Source of the DNA: Aliiglaciecola sp. CAU 1673
GTDB lineage: Bacteria; Pseudomonadota; Gammaproteobacteria; Enterobacterales; Alteromonadaceae
Assembly: GCF_029223185.1 (NCBI RefSeq)
Contig: NZ_JARHUG010000022.1
Location: forward strand, 1 to 64,000
Direction of reading: 5' to 3'
Length of the DNA stretch: 64,000 nt
Shown here: positions 52,063 through 61,466 of the stretch, piece after piece
Numbering within the stretch: the first letter of the stretch is position 1
Layout of the letters: the number at the start of each line of letters is the position of its first letter
Translations under genes and position numbers: made by a program
The notes under the pieces: generated by a model
Told to the model about the DNA's origin: nothing
The model's input: the letters and a program-made list of their open reading frames with translations, nothing else
Databases searched by the model: none

Positions 52063-54132
52063 TTAAAATCTGTATTGTGCGCTGACGCCCAGTTGCCGAC
52101 CATCACCCAATTGATAATAAGGCTTGGGCGTTTCATAAAACTCCCGGGGGTCATTATTAAAGCCACCAAAACCGCGCACCTGATATTCTTTGTCCAACAA
52201 GTTGCGCCCCCATAAAGACAATGACCAGTCGGCTAACTGATAAGATACGCGCGAATGCAATAAAACATAAGCATCGGAGCGCTCATTATGGCCATCTGAG
52301 AAGAAGTGCTCGTCCTTGGCATCCGCCTCAAGATGCCAATGCCAGTCCGCACCCAGGGCCCAATCGAAACCCAGATTGGCTGTATAACGGGGCGATTGCG
52401 CTTGATCCCGTTTCTGAATCACTTCACCTTTGGCATTTTCATAGCCCTCGAAGGTAGCTCTTAACCAACCAAGGTTGGCAAACAAGGCAAAATCGGGAGT
52501 AAGCTGCCACTGGCTTTCCAGTTCAAGTCCATAATTGGTGCCATTATCAGCATTGTCGATGACATCAACAAAATCGGCAGTACCATCCTCTCGGATAAGC
52601 ACATCGAAATCACTGATTTGGGTGTCTTTGCGCTCCATGTAAAACACCGCCAGACGCAAGGTTCCCAAGCCATCGAACAAACTGCCCTTCACCCCGGTTT
52701 CATAGTTCCAGCTGTATTCCGGGTCGAACAAACGCTTGTCCTCAGAGATACGTTCATCAGGATTAAAGCCGCTGGCCTTATAGCCCCGGGATACGCCAAG
52801 GTACACCATGGCTTGCTCCGCAACATTGTGATCCAGCACCAGTTTGCCGCCGACAATGGTATCTTCTAATGACTCGGCAAAGCCGCTGTTATCCTGATAG
52901 CGGATATCGATACTATCTACCCGAACGCCGGCGGTGAGGCGGGTATCTTCTGATAATTGGGTAAAGGTATTGATATAAAGTGCCTGGCTTTGTGGCTCAT
53001 AATGGCTACTAAAGTCGCTGTCGGCATAGGTGTATTGGCGCTGTAACTCCTCATCGGTTTGCTTGGCATAGATACCTATCACCCAATCGGTCTTACCATT
53101 AAACCAACGGCTGTACTCGTTGGACTGTGCGCGGATTTCCAGGCTTTGGCTTTGCCTGTCACGGAAATAGGCATCGAATGAACTGTACTCCCACGGATGG
53201 AAACCCACATAGGTCCAGTCTTCGTCATAACCATAAGCCAAATCCGAATCGCTGGCAGCGGCAATCAGCTTTAAAGAACCCCAGCCCAGTCGCCAATCTG
53301 CTTTAAAACTCAAAGCATGGGTTTTCTGGCGATCGAAGCCTGGTTCATCCGAGCGCGTGCGCCTGTCATTATCCAGCGAAAAGGCATCATAGCCATTGTC
53401 GATATCAAAATACTGGTAGCTGAGATCCAGCGTGAGATGGTCACTGGCCAGATACTTCAGTTTTAACCTGGAAGTCAGTTCGTCCAGATTGTTGGTGTCG
53501 TCGCGATGCAGATAAATATTGTCGATGAATCCATCGCTTTTAAATTGCTGCGCCGCCACCCGGAAAAACAGCTTATCAGTCAGGGCAGAGCCAGTGGCGA
53601 CGCCCGCACTCCAGGTATTTTGTTCGGCCAGGCTCAGGTTAATCTGATTCGTCTGATTGGCATTGGCTTCCACTGTTTTAATCTTGATAGCACCCGCTAG
53701 GGCATTGGCACCAAACTCAGTGGCCTGAGGTCCCTTTAAAACTTCCACCTGCTCAACATCAAACAAGGTGGCGGCACCGGCTATGCCAGAGAGGTCCACA
53801 TCATCAACAAAGAACCCCACGGATGGGTTGATAGGCTCGGCAAACTGACTACGCTCGCCAATGCCTCGGATCTGAAAGAAGCGGCCTCGGGAGGCACCGG
53901 CATTGACGTTGACATTGGGCGCCGCCCCTAGGATCTGGTCCAGGGTTTGGGCCTGACGTTCCGTAATTTGCTGTTGTGAAATAACCGACACGCTGGCGGG
54001 CAGGTTTTGTAAGCTCTGCCCACTGAAATCGGCGCTGACCAGAATATGTTCGATACTGGCAGCGTCATCAGCCAGCGCTGGCAAACAAGCCAGGCCGATA
54101 CAAAGGGAAAGGGTTTTCTTGGTAATTTTCAT
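52063..54132 (-). CDS. TonB-dependent outer-membrane receptor, probably for thiamine
   Basis: A 689-aa receptor with a signal peptide (cleavage after CLPALA), a plug domain (about 40-150: NLPASVSVISQQQITERQ, RGRFFQIRGIGERSQF) and a 22-strand barrel ending QLGVSAQYRF. It imports a ligand through the outer membrane with TonB energy. Because the TPP riboswitch lies in its leader and it heads the operon, thiamine or its phosphates are the likely ligand. The ATG is directly preceded by the hairpin that hides its ribosome binding site. The classification as a receptor is firm; the ligand is inferred. Confidence 0.88.
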   Translation of the reverse strand: MKITKKTLSLCIGLACLPALADDAASIEHILVSADFSGQSLQNLPASVSVISQQQITERQAQTLDQILGAAPNVNVNAGASRGRFFQIRGIGERSQFAEPINPSVGFFVDDVDLSGIAGAATLFDVEQVEVLKGPQATEFGANALAGAIKIKTVEANANQTNQINLSLAEQNTWSAGVATGSALTDKLFFRVAAQQFKSDGFIDNIYLHRDDTNNLDELTSRLKLKYLASDHLTLDLSYQYFDIDNGYDAFSLDNDRRTRSDEPGFDRQKTHALSFKADWRLGWGSLKLIAAASDSDLAYGYDEDWTYVGFHPWEYSSFDAYFRDRQSQSLEIRAQSNEYSRWFNGKTDWVIGIYAKQTDEELQRQYTYADSDFSSHYEPQSQALYINTFTQLSEDTRLTAGVRVDSIDIRYQDNSGFAESLEDTIVGGKLVLDHNVAEQAMVYLGVSRGYKASGFNPDERISEDKRLFDPEYSWNYETGVKGSLFDGLGTLRLAVFYMERKDTQISDFDVLIREDGTADFVDVIDNADNGTNYGLELESQWQLTPDFALFANLGWLRATFEGYENAKGEVIQKRDQAQSPRYTANLGFDWALGADWHWHLEADAKDEHFFSDGHNERSDAYVLLHSRVSYQLADWSLSLWGRNLLDKEYQVRGFGGFNNDPREFYETPKPYYQLGDGRQLGVSAQYRF

Positions 54133-54133
54133 T

Positions 54134-54161
54134 GGATCTTCTCGTCACTGCATGAAGATCC
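54134..54161 (-). promoter_or_regulatory. Ribosome-binding-site sequestering hairpin
   Basis: GGATCTTC and GAAGATCC, exact complements (54161-54154 and 54141-54134 on the minus strand), enclose a 12-nt loop. The 3' arm contains the GAAGAT just before the receptor ATG. Folding would block ribosome access, fitting a translational OFF state when TPP is bound. Confidence 0.65.
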
Positions 54162-54222
54162 GGCTGTTCGGCAGGTCAATGGGGACGTTGCGGGTGCTTG
54201 GGAATTGTTCCTGGAGCGGCCC

Positions 54223-54329
54223 TTACCATTCCTACGCCGGCATTATCCGGATCAGGTATAAGGGTTCCCCGCCATCTGTTACAACTTCTGCACAGTGAAG
54301 GATCTCAGCCTTGCGGCACCCCTTGGTTT
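54223..54329 (-). promoter_or_regulatory. TPP (THI-element) riboswitch aptamer
   Basis: Read on the minus strand, the conserved thi-box parts occur in order: GGGGTGCC, GCTGAGAT, then ACCTGATCCGGATAATGCC and GGCGTAGGAAT. P1 can close with ACCA (54327-54324) and TGGT (54228-54225). The P3 side holds a longer variable stem of about 35 nt, as is common. It is the leader of the TonB receptor operon, with the promoter just upstream and the RBS hairpin about 60 nt downstream. Binding of thiamine pyrophosphate should repress the operon. Confidence 0.93.
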
Positions 54330-54357
54330 CTCGAGCGCCGTTAGGCGATCGGCGCGG

Positions 54358-54385
54358 ATTGTAACAAGCTTGCAACAGAGTGCAA
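54358..54385 (-). promoter_or_regulatory. Promoter of the thiamine-salvage operon
   Basis: On the minus strand TTGCAC (54385-54380), a 16-bp spacer and TACAAT (54363-54358) form a near-consensus sigma-70 promoter, placing the RNA start just before the aptamer. It lies immediately after the end of the upstream substrate-binding gene. Confidence 0.7.
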
Positions 54386-54397
54386 GTTGCTTTGGGT

Positions 54398-55126
54398 CTA
54401 GAATATACTCTTTTGCGCCAATCGCTGATATGCATCTTGCAAGCGCTCCACCAATTCAGGCGATGAGCCTTTGCTCAAAGCCATGTAATGGGCAATGGTG
54501 AATGCCGCATTGCTTTTCTTAAATAGACCAATATCCACGCCAAGATTATTGGCATGCAGCGCTAAATTCTGATCAGAGAGTAAGATAAGGTCTACACGCT
54601 TTTTCAAAAGCATTTGCAAAAGCTCATCCCCTCCCAGCACGGCATAATAGTTTTTTGGCGGATAGCCCTCTACCTGCAGATATTCATGGAAGTAGGTGTC
54701 TCGTAAAACGGCAATGCTGTAGGGGCCGGAGGGGGAAATCTTATCTACCTCAATGTGCTCATCTTTTAATTGGTAAAAAAACATCTCTTCCTCCTCGTTG
54801 ACCACTGGACCAATCCAATGAAACAAGGATTCTCGTTTCGGCGTCCTGCCGATACTGACAATCATGGTGTTAGGTTGTGTTAACAGGGTCTGATAAACCC
54901 TTGGCCAGGGCAGAATGTCCAGTTCATATTGCAGCTTGGCCTCTGCGAGCAGCTTTCGAAGCTTTTCATAGTATGGGCCTTGGTACTGTCCCCGCTGCTT
55001 GAATAAAAGAGGAGGAATATCATTATTAACAACGTGGATATGCTCTATCTCCCTCTCCTGAGCGACACTCACCAGGCAAAACAACAGCAGGCAAAGGATG
55101 AGGGGAGGAACCAAGCTTTTAATCAC
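54398..55126 (-). CDS. Periplasmic solute-binding (SBP_bac_3-like) protein
   Basis: A 242-aa protein with a signal peptide (hydrophobic residues 6-21, cleavage near VSVAQ). Residues 28-240 fit the extracellular solute-binding family 3 fold: IHVVNNDIPPLLF..., GPYYEKLRKLLAEA, and ILPWPRVYQTLLTQPNTM. No permease or ATPase genes are adjacent, as with many stand-alone Alteromonadales members of this family. The ligand is unknown. Although it precedes the riboswitch on the same strand, the operon promoter lies after it, so a link to thiamine is not implied. Confidence 0.75.
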   Translation of the reverse strand: MIKSLVPPLILCLLLFCLVSVAQEREIEHIHVVNNDIPPLLFKQRGQYQGPYYEKLRKLLAEAKLQYELDILPWPRVYQTLLTQPNTMIVSIGRTPKRESLFHWIGPVVNEEEEMFFYQLKDEHIEVDKISPSGPYSIAVLRDTYFHEYLQVEGYPPKNYYAVLGGDELLQMLLKKRVDLILLSDQNLALHANNLGVDIGLFKKSNAAFTIAHYMALSKGSSPELVERLQDAYQRLAQKSIF

Positions 55127-55193
55127 TCTGTGACCAGCATAATGTCGACGTCAAAACCCTGAGTCTAGCAAGGAATCAAGCCATAGGTCTTTG

Positions 55194-55793
55194 TCATCCG
55201 TTTCTCTTACGGGATTCGCGGGTGGATGATTGACGTATATGACCGGTCAATACCTGCTGCATCGCTTGTTGCACCGGCATATCGAGGGGCTCGCAGCGAT
55301 CTCGCGGCAAGTATAGTAAGTGCCCACCCACCTGATAGCTTAGTGGCAGGTAGACGGCGATAATGTCTTCGCCCATACCCATGTTAACTTGCTCATTGGT
55401 GACAAAGCCGATCATGCGGATATCTTCATGTAAGGTCACCAACACCACCTTTTGCAGCTCCCCTTGTCCTTCACCTCCCAAGAGGCGCAGGATATCTTTG
55501 CTACTGCCATAAAGGGTTTTTACCAGCGGGATGCGCTCCAGCAGGCTTTCCATAAAACAGAACAGATGCTTGATTAGGTAAGCCTGTACCAACAGACCCA
55601 GAAGAAAAATCAGCACCAGACCAAAAACCAACCCCATACCGGTGACATACCAACCTTGCGGCAATATAAACTGAAGGGGCTGGCTTAACAGAGATTCAGA
55701 CCAGTTAAAAAACCAATACAGCGCACCAAAGGTGATGGCCAGAGGAAGGGCAAACAATAAGCCGCGGGTAAAAGCTTGGCTAACGGACGACAT
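55194..55793 (-). CDS. DUF502 membrane protein
   Basis: A 199-aa protein with two N-terminal membrane segments (about 10-30 and 50-75) and a soluble C-terminal domain with RIPLVKTLYGSSKDI and GFVTNEQ, hallmarks of DUF502. The C-terminus is basic (RQSSTRESRKRNG). Function unknown in bacteria; related plant proteins (LCV/COV-like) are membrane proteins. It is probably a single gene. Confidence 0.85.
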   Translation of the reverse strand: MSSVSQAFTRGLLFALPLAITFGALYWFFNWSESLLSQPLQFILPQGWYVTGMGLVFGLVLIFLLGLLVQAYLIKHLFCFMESLLERIPLVKTLYGSSKDILRLLGGEGQGELQKVVLVTLHEDIRMIGFVTNEQVNMGMGEDIIAVYLPLSYQVGGHLLYLPRDRCEPLDMPVQQAMQQVLTGHIRQSSTRESRKRNG

Positions 55794-55867
55794 GGGCGAC
55801 TCTCAAAGATTTGGGAGCCGCACCATATCACTGTGTGATGACAGGAAAAAGATCAGATACCAATAAA

Positions 55868-56734
55868 TCAGCTGTCCAGCCTGTTAATAGGCAATTTCAG
55901 ATAGACCACTCCATTTGTCTCCGGCGCAGGCCAGTGTCCGGCACGAATATTAACCTGCAAGCTGGGTATAATCAGCTTAGGCATGTCCAGCGTCTTATCG
56001 CGGCTTTCACGTTTTTGTACAAAGTCCTGCTCCAGGGTGTCCGCCTTGATATGGATATTGGCTTTTTTATGCTCCCGTACCGTTGCCACATAAGCCATCT
56101 CCCTGCCGCCCGGCTGATAGTCATGGCACACATGAATACGTACATCATCCCCCAGGGCATAGAGCTTCTGCACAGACTGAAAGAGCGTACGTGCACTACC
56201 GCCGGGAAAGTCACATCGCGCCGTGCCGGCATCAGGCATAAACAGGCTATCGCCTACAAAGGCATTGCCGTCAATCACATAGCTCAGGCTATCGTTGGTA
56301 TGGCCTGGGGTTGCTAAAACCCTGCCCTCAATCTGGCCCAGACTGAAGCTATCCCCTTCTTCAAACAGATGATCGAAATCCCGGCCATCGGTATTAAGGC
56401 TGTCGCCCAGATTAAAAATATCCTGAAAGGTGCTTTGTACCTGCGTGATGCCACAGCCAATCGCAATCTGTCCGCCGAGCCTGGCTTTGACATGCTGAGC
56501 ACCGGTCAGATGATCAGCATGGGCATGGGTTTCCAGAATCCACTTGAGATGCAGTTTGGTGGCCAGCACATATTCAATAACTTGGTCAGCAAAGCTGGTA
56601 CCGCTTCGCCCAGAGGCACCGTCAAAATCCAGCACTGGATCAATAACCGCGGCCTCCAGGGTCAGCGGGTCGTGGATCACATAGGTTAAGGTGGAGGTCT
56701 GTGTATGAAAAAAAGCACGCACCTGTAAATTCAT
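55868..56734 (-). CDS. Persulfide dioxygenase (Blh/ETHE1-type metallo-beta-lactamase fold)
   Basis: A 288-aa MBL-fold protein. Metal-site motifs: THAHADHLTG (HxHxDH), TPGHTNDS (His), GDSLFMPDAGTARCD (Asp) and the late CHDY. The ETHE1/Blh pattern with a mononuclear iron fits THAHADH, GTARCDFPGG and HDYQ. Such enzymes oxidise glutathione persulfide to sulfite. It is divergent from a TauE-type exporter and a rhodanese gene, the usual sulfide-detoxification set in BigR regulons. Confidence 0.88.
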   Translation of the reverse strand: MNLQVRAFFHTQTSTLTYVIHDPLTLEAAVIDPVLDFDGASGRSGTSFADQVIEYVLATKLHLKWILETHAHADHLTGAQHVKARLGGQIAIGCGITQVQSTFQDIFNLGDSLNTDGRDFDHLFEEGDSFSLGQIEGRVLATPGHTNDSLSYVIDGNAFVGDSLFMPDAGTARCDFPGGSARTLFQSVQKLYALGDDVRIHVCHDYQPGGREMAYVATVREHKKANIHIKADTLEQDFVQKRESRDKTLDMPKLIIPSLQVNIRAGHWPAPETNGVVYLKLPINRLDS

Positions 56735-56829
56735 TTGACACCCCTGGCTAATAACACGCCTTGTAATTTAGCAATTAACGAAATAAGATACAACCATCAG
56801 TTATAACTTATTCTTCTTTGTATAGAACC

Positions 56830-57582
56830 ATGATTTGGCTACTACTCGCCGCCATCGGTATCGGACTGAGCCTGGGTATATTTGGCTCTGGTGGCTCGGT
56901 GTTGACTCTGCCGGTACTGGTCTATCTGGCCGCACAGGAACCCAAGCAGGCCATTAGCGGCGCCTTGCTGGTCGTAGCACTGATTAGCCTTGCCAGCCTG
57001 TTGCCAAAGCATACTCGTGAGCAAATCGCCTGGCAAAAAGCCCTGCAGTTGGGCTTGCCCGGTCTGGCCGGGGCTTATCTTGGGGTCTGGTTGTCCACTT
57101 ACTTATCAGGCACGGCTCAACTTATCCTCTTCGCCATCCTGATGTTAGGTGCAAGTTTGAATATGTGGCGCGGCGCAAAGGAAAATATCCCGGTCGCCAA
57201 GGTCGATAGCCATTTAGCTATTTATCCCATCGGCTTGTTGGTAGGCCTGCTTACCGGCCTGACCGGCGTCGGTGGTGGATTCCTATTGTTGCCTGCCCTG
57301 ATGCGATTTGCTGATCTGAGCTTTTTCCGGGCGCGCGCGACCAGTTTGCTGCTAATAGCGGCCAATGCCCTGCTCGGTTTTGTAAAAAGCTGGGCATTGT
57401 TGCCGATGCCGCTGGACTGGTCCTTACTGACCCTGATAGCCGCTACCGGCATTGTGGGCAGCCTGACCGGTCAGTTTGTTACCAAAAACTGGCCGGTAGC
57501 AAGGCTAAGAAAAGGATTTGCCCTATTCTTATTGCTATTGGCCATTGCCATTATTCTCAACAACCTATTGGAGGCCTTATGA
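56830..57582 (+). CDS. TauE/SafE-family sulfite exporter-like protein
   Basis: A 250-aa membrane protein with about eight hydrophobic segments in two repeats (GIFGSGGSVLTLPVLVYL and LLTGLTGVGGGFLLLPAL), the TauE/SafE signature. The start ATG 56830 gives MIWLLLAAIGIG; an upstream TTG adds only four residues. It shares an intergenic region with the persulfide dioxygenase gene and overlaps the rhodanese gene by ATGA. Export of sulfite or a similar sulfur anion made by the dioxygenase is the likely role. Confidence 0.85.
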   Translation: MIWLLLAAIGIGLSLGIFGSGGSVLTLPVLVYLAAQEPKQAISGALLVVALISLASLLPKHTREQIAWQKALQLGLPGLAGAYLGVWLSTYLSGTAQLILFAILMLGASLNMWRGAKENIPVAKVDSHLAIYPIGLLVGLLTGLTGVGGGFLLLPALMRFADLSFFRARATSLLLIAANALLGFVKSWALLPMPLDWSLLTLIAATGIVGSLTGQFVTKNWPVARLRKGFALFLLLLAIAIILNNLLEAL

Positions 57583-57980
57583 TCAAATCCGCCGTGCAGC
57601 TTATTGCCGAAGCCAAAAGAAAAATCAGCGAAGTGCAGGTTACTGATTTGGAGGCGCAACTGGCACACCAAATCGTGATCCTGGATGTCAGAGAGCCCGA
57701 TGAATTCAGACAGGGCTTTATTCCGGGCGCCGTCAACCTGCCAAGAGGTATGCTGGAAATGAATCTGGCTAATCTCCCTCAGGTAAAAGGGGCAGAGACA
57801 CCATTGGAAGAACTGGCGCAGATGGATGTGTATCTGTATTGCCGAAGCGGTGCTCGCTCGGCGCTGGCTACAGAATCCATGATGCGTATGGGTTTTACCA
57901 GGGTTTACTCTGTCGATGGTGGGTTTGAAGCCTGGAAGAAGGCCGACCTGCGCATTGAACTGCCCGGATTTGCCAACTAG
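57579..57980 (+). CDS. Rhodanese-domain sulfurtransferase
   Basis: A 133-aa single-domain rhodanese with the active-site loop YCRSGARS (Cys near residue 88), preceded by ILDVREPDEFRQGFIPGAVNLPRG, the typical CH2A region. No signal peptide is present, so it is cytosolic. It probably transfers sulfane sulfur between persulfides, cyanide or thiosulfate and glutathione. Coupled to the exporter gene by an ATGA overlap. Confidence 0.92.
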   Translation: MIKSAVQLIAEAKRKISEVQVTDLEAQLAHQIVILDVREPDEFRQGFIPGAVNLPRGMLEMNLANLPQVKGAETPLEELAQMDVYLYCRSGARSALATESMMRMGFTRVYSVDGGFEAWKKADLRIELPGFAN

Positions 57981-58113
57981 CAAAAACCTTATACCCCCAG
58001 TTACTGTTGATCACCTTTTACTTTAGATAAAATCGAATCAAACATGACAGGGGTAATTTTTTAGACTATATTTCGCATTATTCTAATTTAGGCTATTTGA
58101 TAATGAGGAATTC

Positions 58114-60651
58114 ATGAGCTCGAAGCTGGTTGACCGACTTCTAGACTTGTCAATCAACAGGCGCCGTTGGGTTTACTGGGGATTACTGATCATCACCCTG
58201 GCCTTCGTCGCCCAATTGCCGCACATTCAGATCGACACCGATCCAGAGAACATGCTGCTGGCCGACAACCCTGCACGGGTTTTTCATAATCAGGCCAAAC
58301 AGACTTTTGCCATGCATGACGCCATTGTGGTCGGGGTGGTCAATCAACAAGGGATCTACAATCCACAGACTCTGGCGGCGCTGATTGCCCAAACCGATTA
58401 CGCCAGTCAATTGGATGGCGTGATCCCGGCTGACATGATGTCGCTGGCCAACGTGGACAATATCAGCCAGGGGGAGCCCGGCACTATCCGCTTTGAGTGG
58501 ATGATGAAAACGCCTCCGGCCGATATCACCCAAGCCAAGCTGATCGAAGAAAATATCCGTCGCTTACCGATGCTCTTGAACACGCTGGTGTCAGAGGATG
58601 GTAAGGCCGCCGCACTCTATGTGCCCATAAAGGATAAAAACCAAAGCTATGCCATTGCCAAGGCACTGGATAGCCATATTCAAACCCTGGACAGTCAGGA
58701 TGAATGGCATATTACCGGATTACCGGTGGCCGAAGATCGCTTCGGCTATGAGATGTTTGTACAGATGGGGATCAGTGCGCCGCTGGCCGGCCTGACCATC
58801 TTTGTGCTGCTGTTTGTGTTCTTCCGTAACGTGCCCTTTATCGCTGCCCCCATGATCCTGGCCATGGCCACGGTACTGATTACCATGGGCCTGTTAATTG
58901 GCATGGGCTTCACCGTACATATCATGTCCTCCATGATCGCTATCTTCCTGATGCCCATTGCGGTGGTGGACTCGGTGCATATTCTTTCTGAGTTTGCCGA
59001 CCGTTACCGTCAAAACGGTGATGCCAAAGCGGTGATCCGTCAGGTCATGGGGCATTTGTTTACACCCATGCTGTTTACCTCCATCACCTCAACGGTAGGA
59101 TTTTTATCGCTGATGCTCACCCCCATTCCACCGGTACAGATTTTCGGTGCCTTTGTGGGTTTCGGTATTATGTTGGCGTTCGCCCTGACTGTGGTTTTTA
59201 TTCCTGCCTACTTATCAGGTCTGAGCCCCAAAACCCTGGAGAAATTCAGCAGCTCATTACCTGACGAGAGCAAGTCATGGTTAACCCCTGCCCTATATCG
59301 CTTGGGTAAACTGGCCAATAGCCACGCCAGGCTGTGGCTGCTGGGATTTGCTGGTCTTTTTGCGGTGTCGGTCTATGGCATCAGTCTGATTCAGATAAAC
59401 GACAACCCGGTGCGTTGGTTTAAGGCCGATCATGAGCTGCGTATTGCCGACAAGGTGCTGAACAGCCATTTTGCCGGTACCTATAACGCCTTTTTGGTGC
59501 TCAAAGACAGCAACGACTGGCAAGCAGAGGTGCAACAGACGCTGCAAGACACGGCGCCGCGCTTAAGTGCAGACAGCCAGGCATTCCTGCAAACGCAGCA
59601 TGAGGCGCTCTCCCAAGGACAGAGCCTGACTGAACTGGTGCTGGCATTGGATGATTACAGTTTTAACGCCGCCGGCAAAGACAGCGAGGTATTGCTTGAG
59701 CTGATTAGCACGCTGGAAACACTGCAAAGCCAGAGCAAAACCTTCCTCTCGCCAGAGATGCTGAACTACATGGTGCGCCTGCAAGACCACCTGGCTTCCA
59801 CCGGATTGGTAGGGAAATCCAATAGCCTGGCTGATATCGTCAAAACCGTAAACCGTGAGCTCTTCTCTGGCAAAGACGAAGATTTCTGTCTTCCAGGCAG
59901 CAGCGACGCGATAGCCCAAACCCTGTTGCAGTATCAGTCTTCGCACAGGCCTCAGGATCTGTGGCACTTTGTTACCCCCGACTACCGTCAAAGCCTGATT
60001 TGGTTACAACTGACCAGCGGAGATAACCAGGATATGACTGCGGTGATGGACAAAGTGGCTGATTATCTGGATGCCAATCCCCTGCCACCAGGCCTGACCA
60101 TGGATTGGGCCGGCAAGGCCTACCTGAACGTGATTTGGCAAAAAGAGATGGTGGCCGGCATGTTGAATAGTCTGATCAGCGCCTTTGTTACGGTGATGCT
60201 GATGATGATGCTGCTGTTCCGCTCTTTCTGGTTCGGTCTGCTGGCTATGCTGCCGCTGACCCTGACCATCAGCTTTATCTACGGCCTGATTGGCCTGGTG
60301 GGTAAAGACTATGATATGCCGATCGCCGTGCTTTCCGCGCTGACCCTGGGCTTATCGGTAGACTTTGCCATCCACTTTATCGAGCGCCTGCGCGCAACCT
60401 ACGCCCAATACCGGGATTGGCACAAAACCCTGGAGGTCATGTTCGAGGAGCCGGCACGCGCCATTTCCCGCAATGCCATTGTGATTGCCATGGGCTTTAC
60501 CCCGCTGCTGTTCGCACCGCTAGTGCCTTACATCACAGTAGGGGTGTTTTTGGCCAGCATCATGGCCATATCCGCACTGGTCACCCTGCTGGTGCTGCCA
60601 TCCGCCATGACCTTGCTCAAATCCCGTTTGTTTAAGACCAACGCCGCTTAG
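58114..60651 (+). CDS. MMPL/RND-superfamily inner-membrane transporter
   Basis: An 845-aa transporter with twelve predicted membrane segments in two halves: TM1 near 19-35, a periplasmic loop to about 220, a five-helix block to about 370, TM7 near 410-425, a second loop to about 680 and a five-helix block at the end. Charged residues in the membrane (IAVVDSVHILSEFADR and GLSVDFAIHFIERL) are the proton-relay features of MMPL/HpnN/RND proteins. There is no adaptor protein gene, so it differs from AcrB-type drug efflux. The next two genes follow closely and form one operon; the transported cargo is probably lipid-like. Confidence 0.85.
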   Translation: MSSKLVDRLLDLSINRRRWVYWGLLIITLAFVAQLPHIQIDTDPENMLLADNPARVFHNQAKQTFAMHDAIVVGVVNQQGIYNPQTLAALIAQTDYASQLDGVIPADMMSLANVDNISQGEPGTIRFEWMMKTPPADITQAKLIEENIRRLPMLLNTLVSEDGKAAALYVPIKDKNQSYAIAKALDSHIQTLDSQDEWHITGLPVAEDRFGYEMFVQMGISAPLAGLTIFVLLFVFFRNVPFIAAPMILAMATVLITMGLLIGMGFTVHIMSSMIAIFLMPIAVVDSVHILSEFADRYRQNGDAKAVIRQVMGHLFTPMLFTSITSTVGFLSLMLTPIPPVQIFGAFVGFGIMLAFALTVVFIPAYLSGLSPKTLEKFSSSLPDESKSWLTPALYRLGKLANSHARLWLLGFAGLFAVSVYGISLIQINDNPVRWFKADHELRIADKVLNSHFAGTYNAFLVLKDSNDWQAEVQQTLQDTAPRLSADSQAFLQTQHEALSQGQSLTELVLALDDYSFNAAGKDSEVLLELISTLETLQSQSKTFLSPEMLNYMVRLQDHLASTGLVGKSNSLADIVKTVNRELFSGKDEDFCLPGSSDAIAQTLLQYQSSHRPQDLWHFVTPDYRQSLIWLQLTSGDNQDMTAVMDKVADYLDANPLPPGLTMDWAGKAYLNVIWQKEMVAGMLNSLISAFVTVMLMMMLLFRSFWFGLLAMLPLTLTISFIYGLIGLVGKDYDMPIAVLSALTLGLSVDFAIHFIERLRATYAQYRDWHKTLEVMFEEPARAISRNAIVIAMGFTPLLFAPLVPYITVGVFLASIMAISALVTLLVLPSAMTLLKSRLFKTNAA

Positions 60652-60662
60652 GAGCTGTATTG

Positions 60663-61463
60663 ATGAAACGCCAAATTCGATTAGCTTTACTGATGACGCT
60701 GCCGACAATTTTTGCCGGCACTGCAATGGCCCAAATGAGTGCCACAGAGATTGTTAAAAAGGCCGAGCTTGCCGCCTACTACGCCGGTGATGACGGCAGA
60801 AGCGCGGCTCGTATGCTAATTACCGATGCCCAGGGTCGCAAGCAGATGCGCCAGTTTATTATCCTGCGTAAAGACCAGTCCGATGGTGGCAGTCAGGACA
60901 TGCTGGTGTTTTTCTCTCGCCCTGCGGATGTTAAAGACACCGTTTTTCGGGTGGTTAAACATACCGATAAGGATGATGATCGCTGGCTGTACCTGCCCGG
61001 GCTGGATCTGGTCAAACGCATCTCCGCCGGGGACAAGCGTACCTCTTTCGTAGGCTCGCATTTCTTCTATGAGGATGTGTCAGGCCGTAATACCGAGCAG
61101 GACAACTTTACCCTGCTAAGCGAAACCGATAGCGCCTATGTGCTGGAGGGTAAACCCAAGGATCCTAGCTCGGTGGAATTTACCCGCTATGAAGTAACTA
61201 TCGACAAAGAGAATTTTCTGCCTACTCAGATCCGCTTTTTTAATGCCCAGGATCAGGAGTACCGGCATGTTGAGGCTCTGAAGATTGAAACCATTCAGGG
61301 CCACCCCACCGTGACCCATTCCAAAGTTGAAGATCTGATCAATGGCGGCAGCACGGAAATGCAGTTTCGCTTTATCAGTTATGACCTGGGCCTGCCCGAG
61401 GATATTTTCACCGAACGCAGTCTGCGCACACCGCCCCGTCAGTGGCTGGATCTGAAGGACTAG
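60663..61463 (+). CDS. LolA-like outer-membrane lipoprotein-sorting family protein
   Basis: A 266-aa secreted protein with a signal peptide (cleavage after AGTAMA). Start ATG 60663 has GGAG upstream; it lies 11 bp after the transporter gene. The mature part has the LolA/LolB-like concave beta-sheet pattern (VFFSRPADVKDTVFRVV, DDRWLYLPGLDLVKRISAGDKRTSFVGS, FLPTQIRFFNAQDQEYR). This DUF4292/outer-membrane lipoprotein-sorting family is often paired with MMPL transporters and is thought to ferry hydrophobic cargo across the periplasm. Confidence 0.82.
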   Translation: MKRQIRLALLMTLPTIFAGTAMAQMSATEIVKKAELAAYYAGDDGRSAARMLITDAQGRKQMRQFIILRKDQSDGGSQDMLVFFSRPADVKDTVFRVVKHTDKDDDRWLYLPGLDLVKRISAGDKRTSFVGSHFFYEDVSGRNTEQDNFTLLSETDSAYVLEGKPKDPSSVEFTRYEVTIDKENFLPTQIRFFNAQDQEYRHVEALKIETIQGHPTVTHSKVEDLINGGSTEMQFRFISYDLGLPEDIFTERSLRTPPRQWLDLKD

Positions 61464-61466
61464 TCC

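Noticed and set aside
56764-58091. Shared octamer TAATTTAG (56764 and 58084) as a BigR-type operator
   Set aside because: An 8-mer of this composition is easily shared by chance in AT-rich intergenic DNA, and I could not extend it to a convincing palindrome at both sites.
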